From Meconema thalassinum (Eukaryota; Arthropoda; Insecta; Orthoptera; Tettigoniidae), in contig OX336391.1 of the NCBI GenBank assembly GCA_946902985.2, positions 73,943,947 to 74,007,946 of the forward strand: 64,000 nucleotides of DNA, given 5' to 3'. The stretch's first letter is position 1. Each line of letters begins with the position of its first letter. Below the pieces are notes generated by a model. That model saw nothing but the letters and a program-made list of their open reading frames with translations. It did not search any database and was not told the DNA's origin. The position numbers and the translations under genes were made by a program. Shown here in pieces: positions 43,644 to 55,400 of the stretch.

Positions 43644-45576
43644 ATCACACACACTCCGTGGTGGAATGAGGAAGTGAGGAAAGCAGTGAAAGAAAAGAAG
43701 TCTGCATGGAAAGAATGGAACCGAGATCAAACAGAAGAAAGCAAAAGGATTAGACAGCAAACGGAGGTGTAAGAAAGGGGTAGGAGAAGAAAAGAAGAAA
43801 GGTTGGGAAGAATTTACACGAAGAATGGAAACAGATGTAAGTGGCAGTAAAAGGATGCTGTATGTGCTTCTAAGAAGTAAGAGGAAAGAAAGAGTTACCA
43901 CAAAGCTGGTGAAAAAGGAAGATGGAGAGTTGTTAACACACCCAGAAGAGATAAAGGGACGATGGAAGGAGTATTTCGATAAGCTATTGAATGTGAGCAA
44001 TTGTACTGGTGAGATGGAAGTGACACAACCTGACGACTCTATAACAGAAGATGATATAACAATGCTGGAGGTGGAATTAGCAGTACAGAAAATGAAGATG
44101 GGAAAAGCAACAGGGGTGGATGAAATCAGTGTAGAAATGATAAAGGCTGCTGGACCTGTTGGAATGCAATGGTTGTATCGACTGCTAAAGAGTGTGTGGA
44201 AACGGAAATGTGTACCAGAAGACTGGAAGAAAGGGCTAATAATACCAGTGTTTAAGAAGGGGGACATGAAGGTGTGTGATAACTATGGAGGAATCACCCT
44301 CTTATCACAGATAGTGAAAATACTGGAAAGGATATTAGAAAGAAGAATGAGAAGAAAGGTGGAAGGAGAGTTGCAAGAGGAACAGTATGGCTTCAGGAGT
44401 GGAAGATCCACAGTGGACCCAATCTTTAGCTTGAGGCAGGTGATGGAAAAGAACTGGGAATATGGAGAGGATTTGATCATGACTTTCATAGATCTAGAAA
44501 AGGCATATGATAGCGTACCCAGAGAGAAGGTATGGGAAACCATGGTTAAGAAGAGACAGGGAAGAGAAAGGTTGGAAATGGTGCAAGCAATGTACAACAA
44601 CTGTGTTAGAAGGGTACTGACCCCAGTTGGAAAGACAGATTGGTTTAGGAACAGGGCTGGACTAAGACAGGGGAGTGTGCTGTCACCTCTCCTGTTCATA
44701 ATGGTGATGGATGAAATTGTAAAGGAAACAAAGGAAGCATATGGACATAAAGAAATGAAGGTACTGTTATTTGCAGATGATATTGTGGTCTGGGGAAGGA
44801 ACACCGAAGAAGTGCAAAAACAACTAGATGCACTGAACGAAAATATTCAGAAGTACGGCCTGAAAATCAGTATAGAGAAAAGCAAGACCATGGTGATGAC
44901 AAGAGGGGAAAGACAAGGAAAGGGCACTGTGAAAATTGGAAGTCAGAGTTTGGAAATTGTGGACACGTTCAAATACCTAGAAAGTGATTTGATGCAAACT
45001 GGTAGGTTGGACATGGAGATTGGCAGGAGGGTACAGCAGAGCAATGCATTCTATCAAAGTGTAAGACAACTTGTTTGGGATAAGGAAGTACCAAGGAAAA
45101 GCAAGGAGGTAATGTATAAAGTGTACTATGTTCCCATATTAACGTATGCAGCTGAGACTTGGACCCTGACAAGCAGGCAAGAGAGTAGGATCCAAGCCAG
45201 TGAAATGAAATTCCTAAGAAGTATGATAGGAAAGACAAGGAAAGACAGAGTGAGGAATGAAGATGTTAGGAAGGAAGTTGGGATGGGAAAACTAAATGAG
45301 AGAATAGAGAAGAATAAACCAAGGTGGTTTGGATATGTAAAGAGGATGGAGGAAAATAGAATAACAAGACAGATGCTGGAGGCGAAGTGCAAGGGTAAGA
45401 GAGCAAGAGGAAGACCTAGAACAAGGTGGATTGATTCAGTGAAGAACAGCGTAAGAAAAAGAAATCGGGACTGGGACAAGATCTTGGAAGAAGAATGGTG
45501 GAAGGAAAGAGGAAAGTGGAGAAGTGCCATAAATACCCCGACCCGGCAGGAGCTGGATAAGGAATGATGATGATGA

Positions 45577-45618
<42 letters not shown>

Positions 45619-45628
45619 CACACACACT
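43644..45628 (+). mobile_element. RTE-clade retrotransposon, 5'-truncated, with 12-bp target duplication
   Basis: The duplication ATCACACACACT lies at 43644-43655 and 45617-45628; copies 1 and 3 have it once. The insert starts inside the coding region after the endonuclease (PWWNEEVRKAV) and ends in a (GAT)n tail, typical of RTE elements. It is much better preserved than the other LINE in this window. Confidence 0.93.
43656..45567 (+). pseudogene. RTE reverse transcriptase, N-terminally truncated
   Basis: A 580-codon frame (43825-45567) plus an earlier frame (43656-43776: PWWNEEVRKAVKEKKSAWKEW) joined by one frameshift near 43770. RT motifs: GKATGVDEISVEM, NYGGITLLS, YGFRSGRST, catalytic FIDLEKAYDSVPR, GLRQGSVLSPLLF, and FADD at residues 316-319 of the long frame. 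The thumb and C-terminal region follow (YAAETWT, KFLRSMIGKTRKDRVRNEDV, GRPRTRW). The endonuclease is lost, so it cannot retrotranspose, although the RT frame itself is open to its natural stop. Confidence 0.92.
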
Positions 45629-48016
45629 GTTAATTTAAGGGCCTTATAATGTGGTTATCGGAGACCCTTTATAGACTCGCGAATTTTTTGTCTCACATTG
45701 AGAAGTGCAACATATGCTTTGGTCGTCCTTCAAAGATAATTTTTATATTTCCCCTATTTTAGCATGTATTTTGAGAAGTTTTTCCCTATATCCACCCTTC
45801 TACTGTATGAAAAGTACGGTGAAGAGTTTTATAAATGATTGGTGTATTGACTCGTGTTTACTATACCTAATTTTACGATGCACCAAGCATCCGAACATGA
45901 GTTATAGGCGTACATAAGGATACACAGAAAGACAGACAGACAATTCTATTGTCTACAACATATCACCCAGAAATCCAAATATGGGTATATCTACCACACA
46001 TTTTCAAAGAAAATCATCCTTACGATGAACCCGTATGTCGACAAAAAAAAGAAAAAAGATTAGTTGAAATGTGCTCTCAAACTAATTTCACCTAACGTGC
46101 ACTTCCTGACATGAAATAGAATTGAAAGCCTTGTAGATGAAACGCAATACACGTCACATAAAAACTGACCCTCTAAGTTGTGTTGGGTCCCCATATACAG
46201 GAAGACCTCTATCATAAATTATAAAAGCTTGTGGTGCATGAAAATTCAGGTTCTTTAGTCTCAAAAGGCCCAAATTCCTAAAAGCCGCAAAAAATGCTGA
46301 TTCAATTCAGGAATTTTTGAAAATAATGTTGTTGTTTGGAGATATAATAGACCTTCTGTACTATATGTCGCACGTGAAAATTGCATGAAAAAATCCTAGA
46401 TTACCCCTTGACCTCCTTAATTGCATTGATGAATTATACAGTCTACGTTGGTTCCGTGATAACCTTATATTTGCAAACTTTCACAGAAATGTAATAAATG
46501 TAATACATTGCTTCTTACTGAAATAGATGGCAAGTTGGATGCCACCCCTTGAGATAATGTTGTCATGGTTACCGATTTGCATTCCTTCATTAGTTTGTTA
46601 AATTAAATTTAATTAGTTTTCTGGGAATGTTTAAGAAACTGTTGGTTTTAGAGCCTTATAATGTAGTTTTCGAGGACCCTCGAGTTTTATTTCTGACACC
46701 GAGGGGCTTTGTCTCGTCGTTGTACGCCATAATATAATACTAATAATAATAATATAATATAGGGATATGAATATAAAAGACCTGCCATACCACACCCGCA
46801 GGTGTAAATCGCGTGAAAATATTCTAGACTACCCCTTGACCCCCTTAAGCGCATTTTACATATTGATGAAATGTACAGCTTAATTTGGTTCCATAATAAC
46901 CATCTAGCCGTTTGCAAACTTTCACACTAATGTAATTAATGGAATTGCATTGCGTTTTACAGCAATATGTGGACCTCTGAGAATCTGTTGCCATGGTTAT
47001 CGGCTTGCATTAATTCATTAGTTTATTAAATTAAATTAGTTTTCTGGGAATATCTCAAAAACGGTTGGACGTAGGACCTTAAAATGTGTTTTTAGGGCCC
47101 CCGAGTTTTATCTCTCACATTGAGGGGCTGAAAATGAGCTTTGTCACGTCCTTCTACTCCTATTTCAGCATGTATTCTAAGGGGGTATGCCCCCTTTTAT
47201 GATAGGTACAGAGAAGAGATATATCAATGATTAGTGTCGTGCCTCTGATGGATATCTGTACCAAATTTTACGTTGATACACCCAGCTGTTCTCGATTTAT
47301 AAGGGAACAAAGTTGTCCACAGACAATCAAACAAACAGACAGGCAGAGAGACCAAAACATTATTTTCGCGCACATCTATCATAAAACAATCTGAAACGTG
47401 TAAATAACTCAAATTTCCGTAGAAATTCAGAAAAAAACAGTCAAATTTTCTTTTTTATATATGTAGAGATATACTGCACCGCTCGGTGTTGACCGTGTTT
47501 TAATGCACAAATTTAGGTTTACTCGCTAACCGTTGGAGATACACGAAAAGTGATAAGGACCTTTTGGATAGAAAATTGAATGTTAAAGCTCATGTATGCC
47601 ATCAAAAGGTTGCTATTTTTTAGCGTTCTCTTTTTATTTGAATTGGAAATATCAAATTTTGAAACCAAAGGGTGTAGTGACGTCATAAATGTGGGTTTTA
47701 CTCGCTAACCGTTGGAGATAAACGAAAAGGGAAGCCCGTATGTACCGTCAAAAGTTTGCTATTTCTTAGCGTTCTCTTTTTATTTGATAAGGAAATATGA
47801 AGTTTTGATTAAAGTGTGTAGTGACGTCACTAAAATGGTCGCCATTTTTAATAGTGCAAAATATCGAAATAAAATGTATCCTATATGTAAACCTGACAAG
47901 TCAGCTACATCCAAGGAAAATTTCATTTAAATCGGACCAGTGGTTCTTGCGTTATTGGGTAGCACACAGACAGACAGAAAGACAGACACACACCATCTCA
48001 TTTTTATATATTAGTA

Positions 48017-50621
48017 TAGCAGAAGTACCCGTCCTTCGAACGGTGTTATATATTAACACCAGACATTATCAATTGAGCTACTGTTGCAATGGTTCGCGGT
48101 TTTTCATTCCTTCATAAGTTTATCAGAACGAAGTTAGTTTTCTGGGAATATCACACACACTGTTAATTTAAGGGCCTTAAAATGTGGTTTTCGGAGACCC
48201 CTTATAGACTCGCGTATTTTGTGTCTCACATTAAGAAGCGCAACATATGCTTTGATCGTCCTTCTAGGATAATTTTTATATTTTGCCTATTTTAGCATGT
48301 ATTTTGAGAAGTTTTTCCCTATATCCACCCTTCTACTGTTTGAAAAGTACGGTGAGGAGTTTTATAAATGATTGGTGTATTGACTCAAGTTTACCATACC
48401 TAATTTTACGATGCACCACGCCTCCGAACACGATTTATAGGCGTACATAAAGATACACAGAAAGACAGACAGACAATTCTATTGTCTACAACATATCACC
48501 CAGATATCCAAATATGGGTATATCTACCATACAGTATCAAACAAAATCATCCTTACGATGAACCCGTATGTCGACAACAAAAAAAAAAACTGACCCTCTA
48601 CGTTGTGTTAGGTCCCCATACACAGGGAGACATCTTTCATAAATTATAAAGGCTTGTGGTGCATGAAAATTCAGGTTCTTTAGTCTCAAATGGTCCAAAT
48701 TCCTAAAAGCCGCAAAAAATGCTGATTCAATTCAGGATTTTTTGAAAATAATATTTCTGTTTGGAGACATAAATGAAGATTGTTGTTTTACGTGACCATT
48801 AATTGCGAGATCATAAGCCACGGGACCTCCATTTCACGTGGAATCTAAACCACAGGGCATGGCATTTCACTTTGAAAATGTTTGGAGATATAATAGACCT
48901 TCTGTACTATATGTCGCACGTGAAAATTGCATGAAAAAAATCTAGGTTACCCCTTGACCCCCTTAATTGCATTGATGAATTATACAGTCTACGTTGGTTC
49001 CGTGATAACCGTATAGCCATTTGCAAACTTTCACAGAAATGTAAGAAATGGAGTGACATTACTTCTTACAGAAATAGATGGAAAGTTGGATGCCACCCCT
49101 TGAGATAATGTTGTCATGGTTAGCGATATCCATTCCTTCATTAGTTTGTTAAATTAAATTAAATTAGTTTTCTGCGAATATTTCAGATACTTTTGGTTTT
49201 AGGGCCTTATAATGTAGTTTTCGAGGACCCTTTAGGGCCCCCAAGTATTGTTTCTGGCACCGAGGGGCTCTGTCTCCTCGTTGTACGCCATAATATAATA
49301 ATAATAATAATAATAATATAATATAGGGATAGGATTATAATAGACCTGTCGTACCACACCCGGAGGTGTAAATCGCGTGAAAAAATTCTAGTGTACCGCT
49401 TGACCCCCTTAAGCGCATTATACGTATTGATGAATTTTACAGCTTAATTTGGTTCCGTGATAACCTTCTAGCCGTTTGCAAACTTTCACACCAATGTAAT
49501 TAATGGAATTGCATTGCGTCTTACAGCAATAGATGGACCTCTGAGGATCTGTTGCCATGGTTACCAGCTTGTATTCGTTCATTAGTTTATTAAATGAAAT
49601 TAGTTTTCTAGGAATATCTCAAAAACGGTTGGTTTTAGGGCCTTAAAATGTGGATTTCGGGGACCCTTTGGGGCCCCCGAGTTTTGTCTCTCACATAGAG
49701 GGGCTGAAAATGATCTTTGTCTCGTCCTTCTATTCCTATTTCAGCATGCATTTTAAGGGGGCAGGGCCACTTTTATTAGAGGTACGGAGAAGGGTTACTT
49801 GAATGATTAGTGTCGTGCCTCTGATGGATATCTGTACCAAATTTTACGTTGATACACCCAGCCGTTCTCGAGTTATAAGGGAACAAAGTTGTCCACAGAC
49901 AATCAAACAAACAGACAGACAGACCAAAACATTATTTTCGCGCGCATCTTTCATAAAACAGTCTGAAACGTGTAAATAACTCAAATTTCCGTAGAAATTC
50001 AGAAAAAAAACGACAAATTTTCTATTTATATATGTAGAGATATACTGCACCGCTCGGTGTTGACCGTGTTTTATTGCACAAATTTAGGTTTTGCTCGCTA
50101 ACCGTCGGAGATACACGAAAAGTGATAAGGACCTTTTGGATAGAAAATTGAATGTTAAAGCTCATGTATGCCATCAAAAGGTTGCTATTTTTTAGCGTTC
50201 TCTTTTTATTTGAATTGGAAATATCAAATTTTGAAACCACGTCACAAAAGTAGGTTTTACTCGCTAACCGTTAGAGATACACGAAAAGCGATCAGGGCCT
50301 TTCGGATAGGAAATTAAATTTCAAAGCTCGTTTGTGCCATCAAAAGTTTGCTATTTCCTACCGTTCTCCTTTTATTTGATATGGAAATATGAAATTTTGA
50401 AACCAAAGGGTGTAGTGACGTCACTAAAATGGTCGCCATTTCTTAATAGTGCAAAATATCGAAATTTAAAGTATCCTATATGTAAACCTGGTATTTCAGG
50501 TACATCCATGCAAAATGTCATTTAAATCGGACAAGTGGTTCTTGCGTTATTAGGTAACACACAGACAGACAGACAGACAGAAAGACAGACACACACCATC
50601 TCATATTTATATATTAGTATG
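48017..50621 (+). repeat. Array repeat, copy 3
   Basis: About 2.6 kb with no large insertion, so it shows the basic unit. It has an extra CACGTGACCATTAATTGCG-like segment around 48770-48880 not in copy 1. It ends CATATTTATATATTAGTA at 50620, after which a different repeat begins. Confidence 0.88.
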
Positions 50622-50649
50622 ATGATAACTCCTACATTTTGTCTGCTTT

Positions 50650-50790
50650 AGCCTGTTGTTGATTCATTTAGGGGCTATTGACATTGGGGTCATGAAGCCT
50701 TGTTTGCTTGGGTGCGTGTGTTATCTTATAACCTGTATCATTGTGATGGCTGTACCCAGAGTATGTATTTGTGATTGAGGCTACGTTATA
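50650..50790 (+). repeat. Dispersed repeat related to 32395-32700
   Basis: Shares TGTTGTTGATTCATT, TTGCTTGGGTG, TTATAACCTGTATCA and GTGATGGCTGTA with 32395-32560. Confidence 0.6.
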
Positions 50791-50859
50791 GGTAGATATC
50801 AGTCGTGGCATTAATTTAGATACTATTCCAAAATTTGTCCGGAGTAAAAGTGGGAAACA

Positions 50860-51015
50860 TCGCACAACCACTCTCTTCAGTCCTGCCACACGAGGTTTAG
50901 TAAACGCCATTCCAGCCCTCAAATCAGCTCTAAATTCCTTAGCAGAGCCAGGAATCGCACCCGGATCTTCGAGGTGACAGCCAAGAAAGCTACTTACGAC
51001 GTCACAAGGTGGACT
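50860..51015 (-). mobile_element. tRNA-derived SINE fragment
   Basis: Minus strand: CACCTCGAAGATCCGGGTGC leads into B-box GGTGCGATTCC and GGCTCTGCTAAGGAATTTAG, then GGCTGGAATGGCGTT. These blocks match a common arthropod SINE body. The A box and tail are not certain. Confidence 0.55.
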
Positions 51016-51505
51016 CCAGTCGAACTTGCTCTGCACTGATTTTTATAGCCTATGTTTAATATATAATTCTTCTGATAAAGAATGTAATGCTATAATCATT
51101 TACTAGATTAAGTCACATGAAATGTCCAAACGGAAAAAATAGTTATTAATAAAGCTGAGATTTGGTGAATGTCTTCAAGCCAAAGACATTGATTCTGTGC
51201 AGGATGTGGGGTTAAATGAACAAGGGAATAAATAAAGGTTTCTTTATTCAGGCATTACATTATTCTTACATGTTTGTTCATTTTCGCACCCAAGGCTATT
51301 CTGTAATGACGAAACTAATAGCGAGAGAATAATCCTACACACTTTTATTGAATACTTTCAAACCAGGAGCAAATCTAGTTATAATTTACAATAGCACTAC
51401 TCCCCATGCAACTACATTGTACACCTATCCACCGTATCACTTTCTTATTACAAAGCCTCCTCAACTACCCCTGCTTCTTTGCCAATGTCTCCTTAGTAGA
51501 AGTCC
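51016..51505. other. No feature recognised
   Basis: AT-rich intergenic sequence. Confidence 0.3.
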
Positions 51506-51639
51506 GCAATTTTTCTAGGTTTGTGCCGTGTCTTGCGTGAGATTTCGCCTAGGACACCAAGCTGGCTCATCAGCGGGCTCTTGGTGTCCCCGACCGGAAC
51601 CCCACAGGGTGACTTAGGCAAAAAACCTAGAGAAATTGC
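51506..51639. mobile_element. 134-bp foldback element with nested hairpin
   Basis: Ends are inverted repeats: GCAATTTTTCTAGGTTT at the left and the near-reverse complement ending GAAATTGC at the right. Inside, GGACACCAAG (51552-51561) pairs perfectly with CTTGGTGTCC (51580-51589). The hairpin and its 18-nt loop are repeated almost unchanged at 63351-63392. It may be a small MITE or a structured RNA-derived repeat. Confidence 0.65.
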
Positions 51640-52141
51640 TGGCCGTGATAGCCAACATACCATTTGTCTCAATATTAGACAGGCTATAGCAAGGCCTATC
51701 CCAAGATCTACGGTATTCAGTGCTTTCTGTTACCAGTTTATTCATATAAAATCTCATTAGGGATTTACAAAACTTCGTATCAGAAAGTTTAAGTTAACAT
51801 TTGGTCACACATTCTCACTTGGCATTTTGGTAACCTCTGACATTTAAGCGCATATGACTCATTTGTTACGTTCCTTGAAGCCACATCTTAAAGATACCCT
51901 CACCCATCTCAATCAGGTAGCATAACGGTTCTAACAACAAGGTTGAAGATCACTAAACTAATCCAATAAAAGTGTCATCTTGTGTCAGATGTACTATATA
52001 GTCGACTATCAGTAAATACTTAAAGGTGAACAGTTTCTCTAAAACTGTAATTAAACAGCACGATATCTTCCATGATCGCATTTCCTTGTCGGAGATATAC
52101 TGCTACTGATTTATTACAAGACAGTGTAGTCTAATCATAAA
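51640..52141. other. No feature recognised
   Basis: No coding or repeat signal. Confidence 0.3.
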
Positions 52142-52408
52142 TTGTCTGACCAAAATTGGATTTCTATCGAAAGTATAATTTTAAGGGCAGATAATACAAG
52201 GCACTTAGTCACCACAGCTTTATACAAAAAAGCCAACATCAATACCTTTCTATGCGAGTCTATTACCGATTCCATTCTGGCAAAATTTTCGAAAGCTATA
52301 TTGCTTTCTATTGGCAGACATTTATCACGTCATATATGTAATTGGCAGAAAAATATAGACGAAAGAGAGTTGGCCGAAGTCAAGGAGAAAAGAGAACCCT
52401 ACAAATAG
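52142..52408 (+). pseudogene. Unrecognised short ORF, possible retroelement remnant
   Basis: 88 codons, with a protein-like composition (WISIESIILRADNTRHL... NWQKNIDERELAEVKEK). Sequence to 52600 is also rich in Arg/Glu codons in shifted frames. The rhythm of the first half is loosely like the C-terminal end of GIY-YIG proteins of Penelope elements, but I cannot match key residues. Could be chance. Confidence 0.2.
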
Positions 52409-55400
52409 TAGGTACTAGACGCTTGAAGAAAGGAACTCCGAGAAATAGCAAAAATTACGAAAGACAGAGAACAATTAGCTGACACCCGAAGTGACATATC
52501 GCAATCACGACGATATATTCTTCCGGACAACACACAGAAGGTACATAAAATAATAGTAGTAAGGACGAACCGGGAACACACCAGAATGTATTCTCTGTTA
52601 CTACCGTATAACATATTTTTTTCGTCTGTTGCTTCTTACAGCTACAGTTTCTGTCTTTATTGTTTACAGGAATGCAGCTAGTAGCTGACTGTCAACCACC
52701 GTATTGTTGTCGTTAATCCTTTTGTTTATAAACTAGACCCAAGCGTGCTCACCGCTTTCGTTCCTTTATTAAACTCTTTTAATCACTTGAGTGTTCAACT
52801 TGGTTCATTCAGGTGACAGTATGACGTCAATAACTTGGGCACTCAAAGCAGAGTATGGCTTTCGAGTTATTCGCACTTTGAAGATATCCGTCGTATTCAG
52901 TTAACTCATTTTTCACCTGTATCGTTGATGTACAGTGCTTTGTAATTGCGACAAGAGGAATTAGGGTTTCTTTTTCACGCCCTATCTATATGCCTTGACT
53001 ATTTATGGCCAGGTCCGTTGCAGTTAAAACCTTCTATTTTTCTACTTGTGACACTGTACGTCGAGGTTGTTTATGCACTTTGCTTGTAAGGCGACGTCTC
53101 CTAGCTGCAATGATTGACCTATTTTGTTCTTCATCGACACTGAATGTTTTGGTGAGCACCAGTGTACACCCAGCCCGTTTGTGCTACTTACGTCCTCATG
53201 GACTCGAAATAACTCGCTTATTTGAGTAATTTTCGTGTGGGAGTGTGTGTCAATGTGAATCCAATTTTGAACACTTTGGTGTGTGGCCAATTCTTCTACG
53301 TTTATTTGGCGTTACAATGTTTAATTTTGCCAGTCTTTCGGTGCTCGACGCTACAAACCATAATGGGGTAATTTAGGGAGCTCCACCCCATTCTAATATT
53401 TCACCAGGATATTATTTAATTCATTATTTCGGTTACGACTTGAGAATCTATTTTATTCCAGTTAACTGCTGTTTTAAATGGATATTATTGCCTTTCAGTC
53501 TATTGGTCAGTTGAATTATTTTACTGTAGAATACTCGACGATTGGTTCTCTAGTCTTTGTATTGGATCTTTAAGTTTTCCATTTCGTGCTATCTGGCAGC
53601 GAATGATTTTCATCACAATCTCTCTTCGACTGCTTTGTAAGCGTGACGTTCTTCTCATGTGAGATCTCTTCGGGGACACTCATATATCTTCCTGGCCTTG
53701 TTCGTGACTGGGCTTACTGCATGCGACGGCAAGGCATTGAGCCCGGAACAGGTGTTGGCGCTTCAAACCTGATCAAAGTCTCAGGGTTTGTTTCTCAAGT
53801 GTGAGACGAGGTATTTTTCGCAAGTCTGTAACATCCTGCTTTTCGTCTTTATCTTTGCTGAATTTTCGTCTATTTCATTTCTTCATCCCGTGTTTTTTTA
53901 AATCTCCTTTGATTCTTCTAAATCTAACTTCTTGCCCTGTGTGTGTGGTCAATACAGTTTGATTTGATATGATTAGGTATGTGCATCACTTCCTGTTGTT
54001 GTATGTATATAACATTATCTACTTTTCACGACTTATTTTCCGAGATGCTTTCTTCTCGTTTATTGGTATATATTTATTGAATTCAACACAATATGTACTA
54101 CTTTACCAGTTCCCAGACATTTATTAACCACATGTTGTTTCCCTGTGATATTTCAAGTTCAAAATTTAAACGCTGTAATTACGAAGTTAAATGACGATTT
54201 TGTATCTAAGCTTCCTCTACTAAAGTAAGTATTTTTCGTTTCGTGTGATCTGATTCTCTATGTCTATGGAATAAATTTGTCCCTCATGCGGCTTCCCACT
54301 TCAGTTCTTTCTTCTATTATTCAGTAGTTAGTTTATTCACTGTATCCCATAGGCCTATTAGCCTTCCAAGTTTTATGTTGGATCAAGGGCTAATGCCTGG
54401 CTGTCTGGGGTTCGCTAGATCTTATTCTCCTCGTGGGAGTACGGTCGTCCTAGTCTCTATGGTGAATTTGTGCTCATGTTCTTGGACTGAAAGGTTTACT
54501 TTTCAGTACTTGAATGCCCAACATGAAACTATCAATTTCCACATTCTTCCACCTTATGTGAGACCACGAGGATTGTATCAATATCTTACTTCCTCTACGA
54601 TAGGTATATGTCTTAATGCCATGTCAATATTATTCCTTCATTTCTCTAGTTTCTGTTCCAGTAGACGATCTCGAACGTTTCAAAGGGCAGTGCTTTACCC
54701 TCCCGAAAAGGATTAATTCTTTCTTGGTTTATAATTCAAGAGATGTACATATTGTAAGTGAAGGCCCCATGTTCTAAGAGAACATTACGATAATAAGAAA
54801 AGGGGACAACAGTAAATAAAGGTGTTAGATCATCTGTTACTCTATAAGATGATTTACTTTCAGGAATACTAGAAGGATTTGTCTTTTTATTTCGGGACTC
54901 GCCTTGTACTGTAGATTAAGTGTCGTACTCAATGTGCCTGACGCCACGCAGCTACCCTGGCTGCGTATGGGAAATAATAAATAAATTGACGTCACGACCA
55001 CATGTTAATTGCGAAATTACGCTACACAGTGGGTCGGTCGTGCTCAAAGAAGAGGCCTAAGGATACGGCACCGAGTAGGTAAGACAAAATGTTGATATTT
55101 TGATTCCGTTGGTAAACCCGGTCAAGTTAGAATCATGTGTAGATAGGTCGTGTAGCAACTCAAGTGGAGTACAAGAAGAACACGACGATGTTGGCATAAA
55201 CATATGAGTTGAAAGCAGCATTAATTACGAATAAAATTGTGCCCCGCATGTTTGCACATGAATGCGTGTTGTTTTGAGACAAGTATCTTACAGAATATAT
55301 TTTTCAGTTTCGGAATATAAGTACATTTTTACCCGCATAATGCATTAGGCATAATTTGCATTGACCGACTGGAAGAGTCTTAAGTATAATTTAAGCATAA

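Larger units (their letters stand above)
43437..48016 (+). repeat. Array repeat, copy 2 (with RTE and SINE insertions)
   Basis: Same start and end as copy 1, joined head to tail (ATATTAGTACTAGCAGAAG). The RTE (43656-45616) and a SINE tail (43485-43560) are nested. Without them it is about 2.54 kb. Confidence 0.88.

Noticed and set aside
43617..44267. Long minus-strand ORF across the RTE
   Set aside because: Antisense shadow of the RTE reverse transcriptase; hydrophobic Ser/Phe-rich composition mirrors Lys/Glu codons.
45416..45627. His-rich and Ile-rich minus-strand ORFs
   Set aside because: They translate the (GAT)n tail of the RTE.
52730..52850. Possible solo LTR end with polyadenylation-like and primer-site-like words
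   Set aside because: No matching second copy and no target duplication were found.
54375..54716. 113-codon ORF in the gene-poor region
   Set aside because: No recognisable domain, no start or splice context, composition like random AT-rich DNA.
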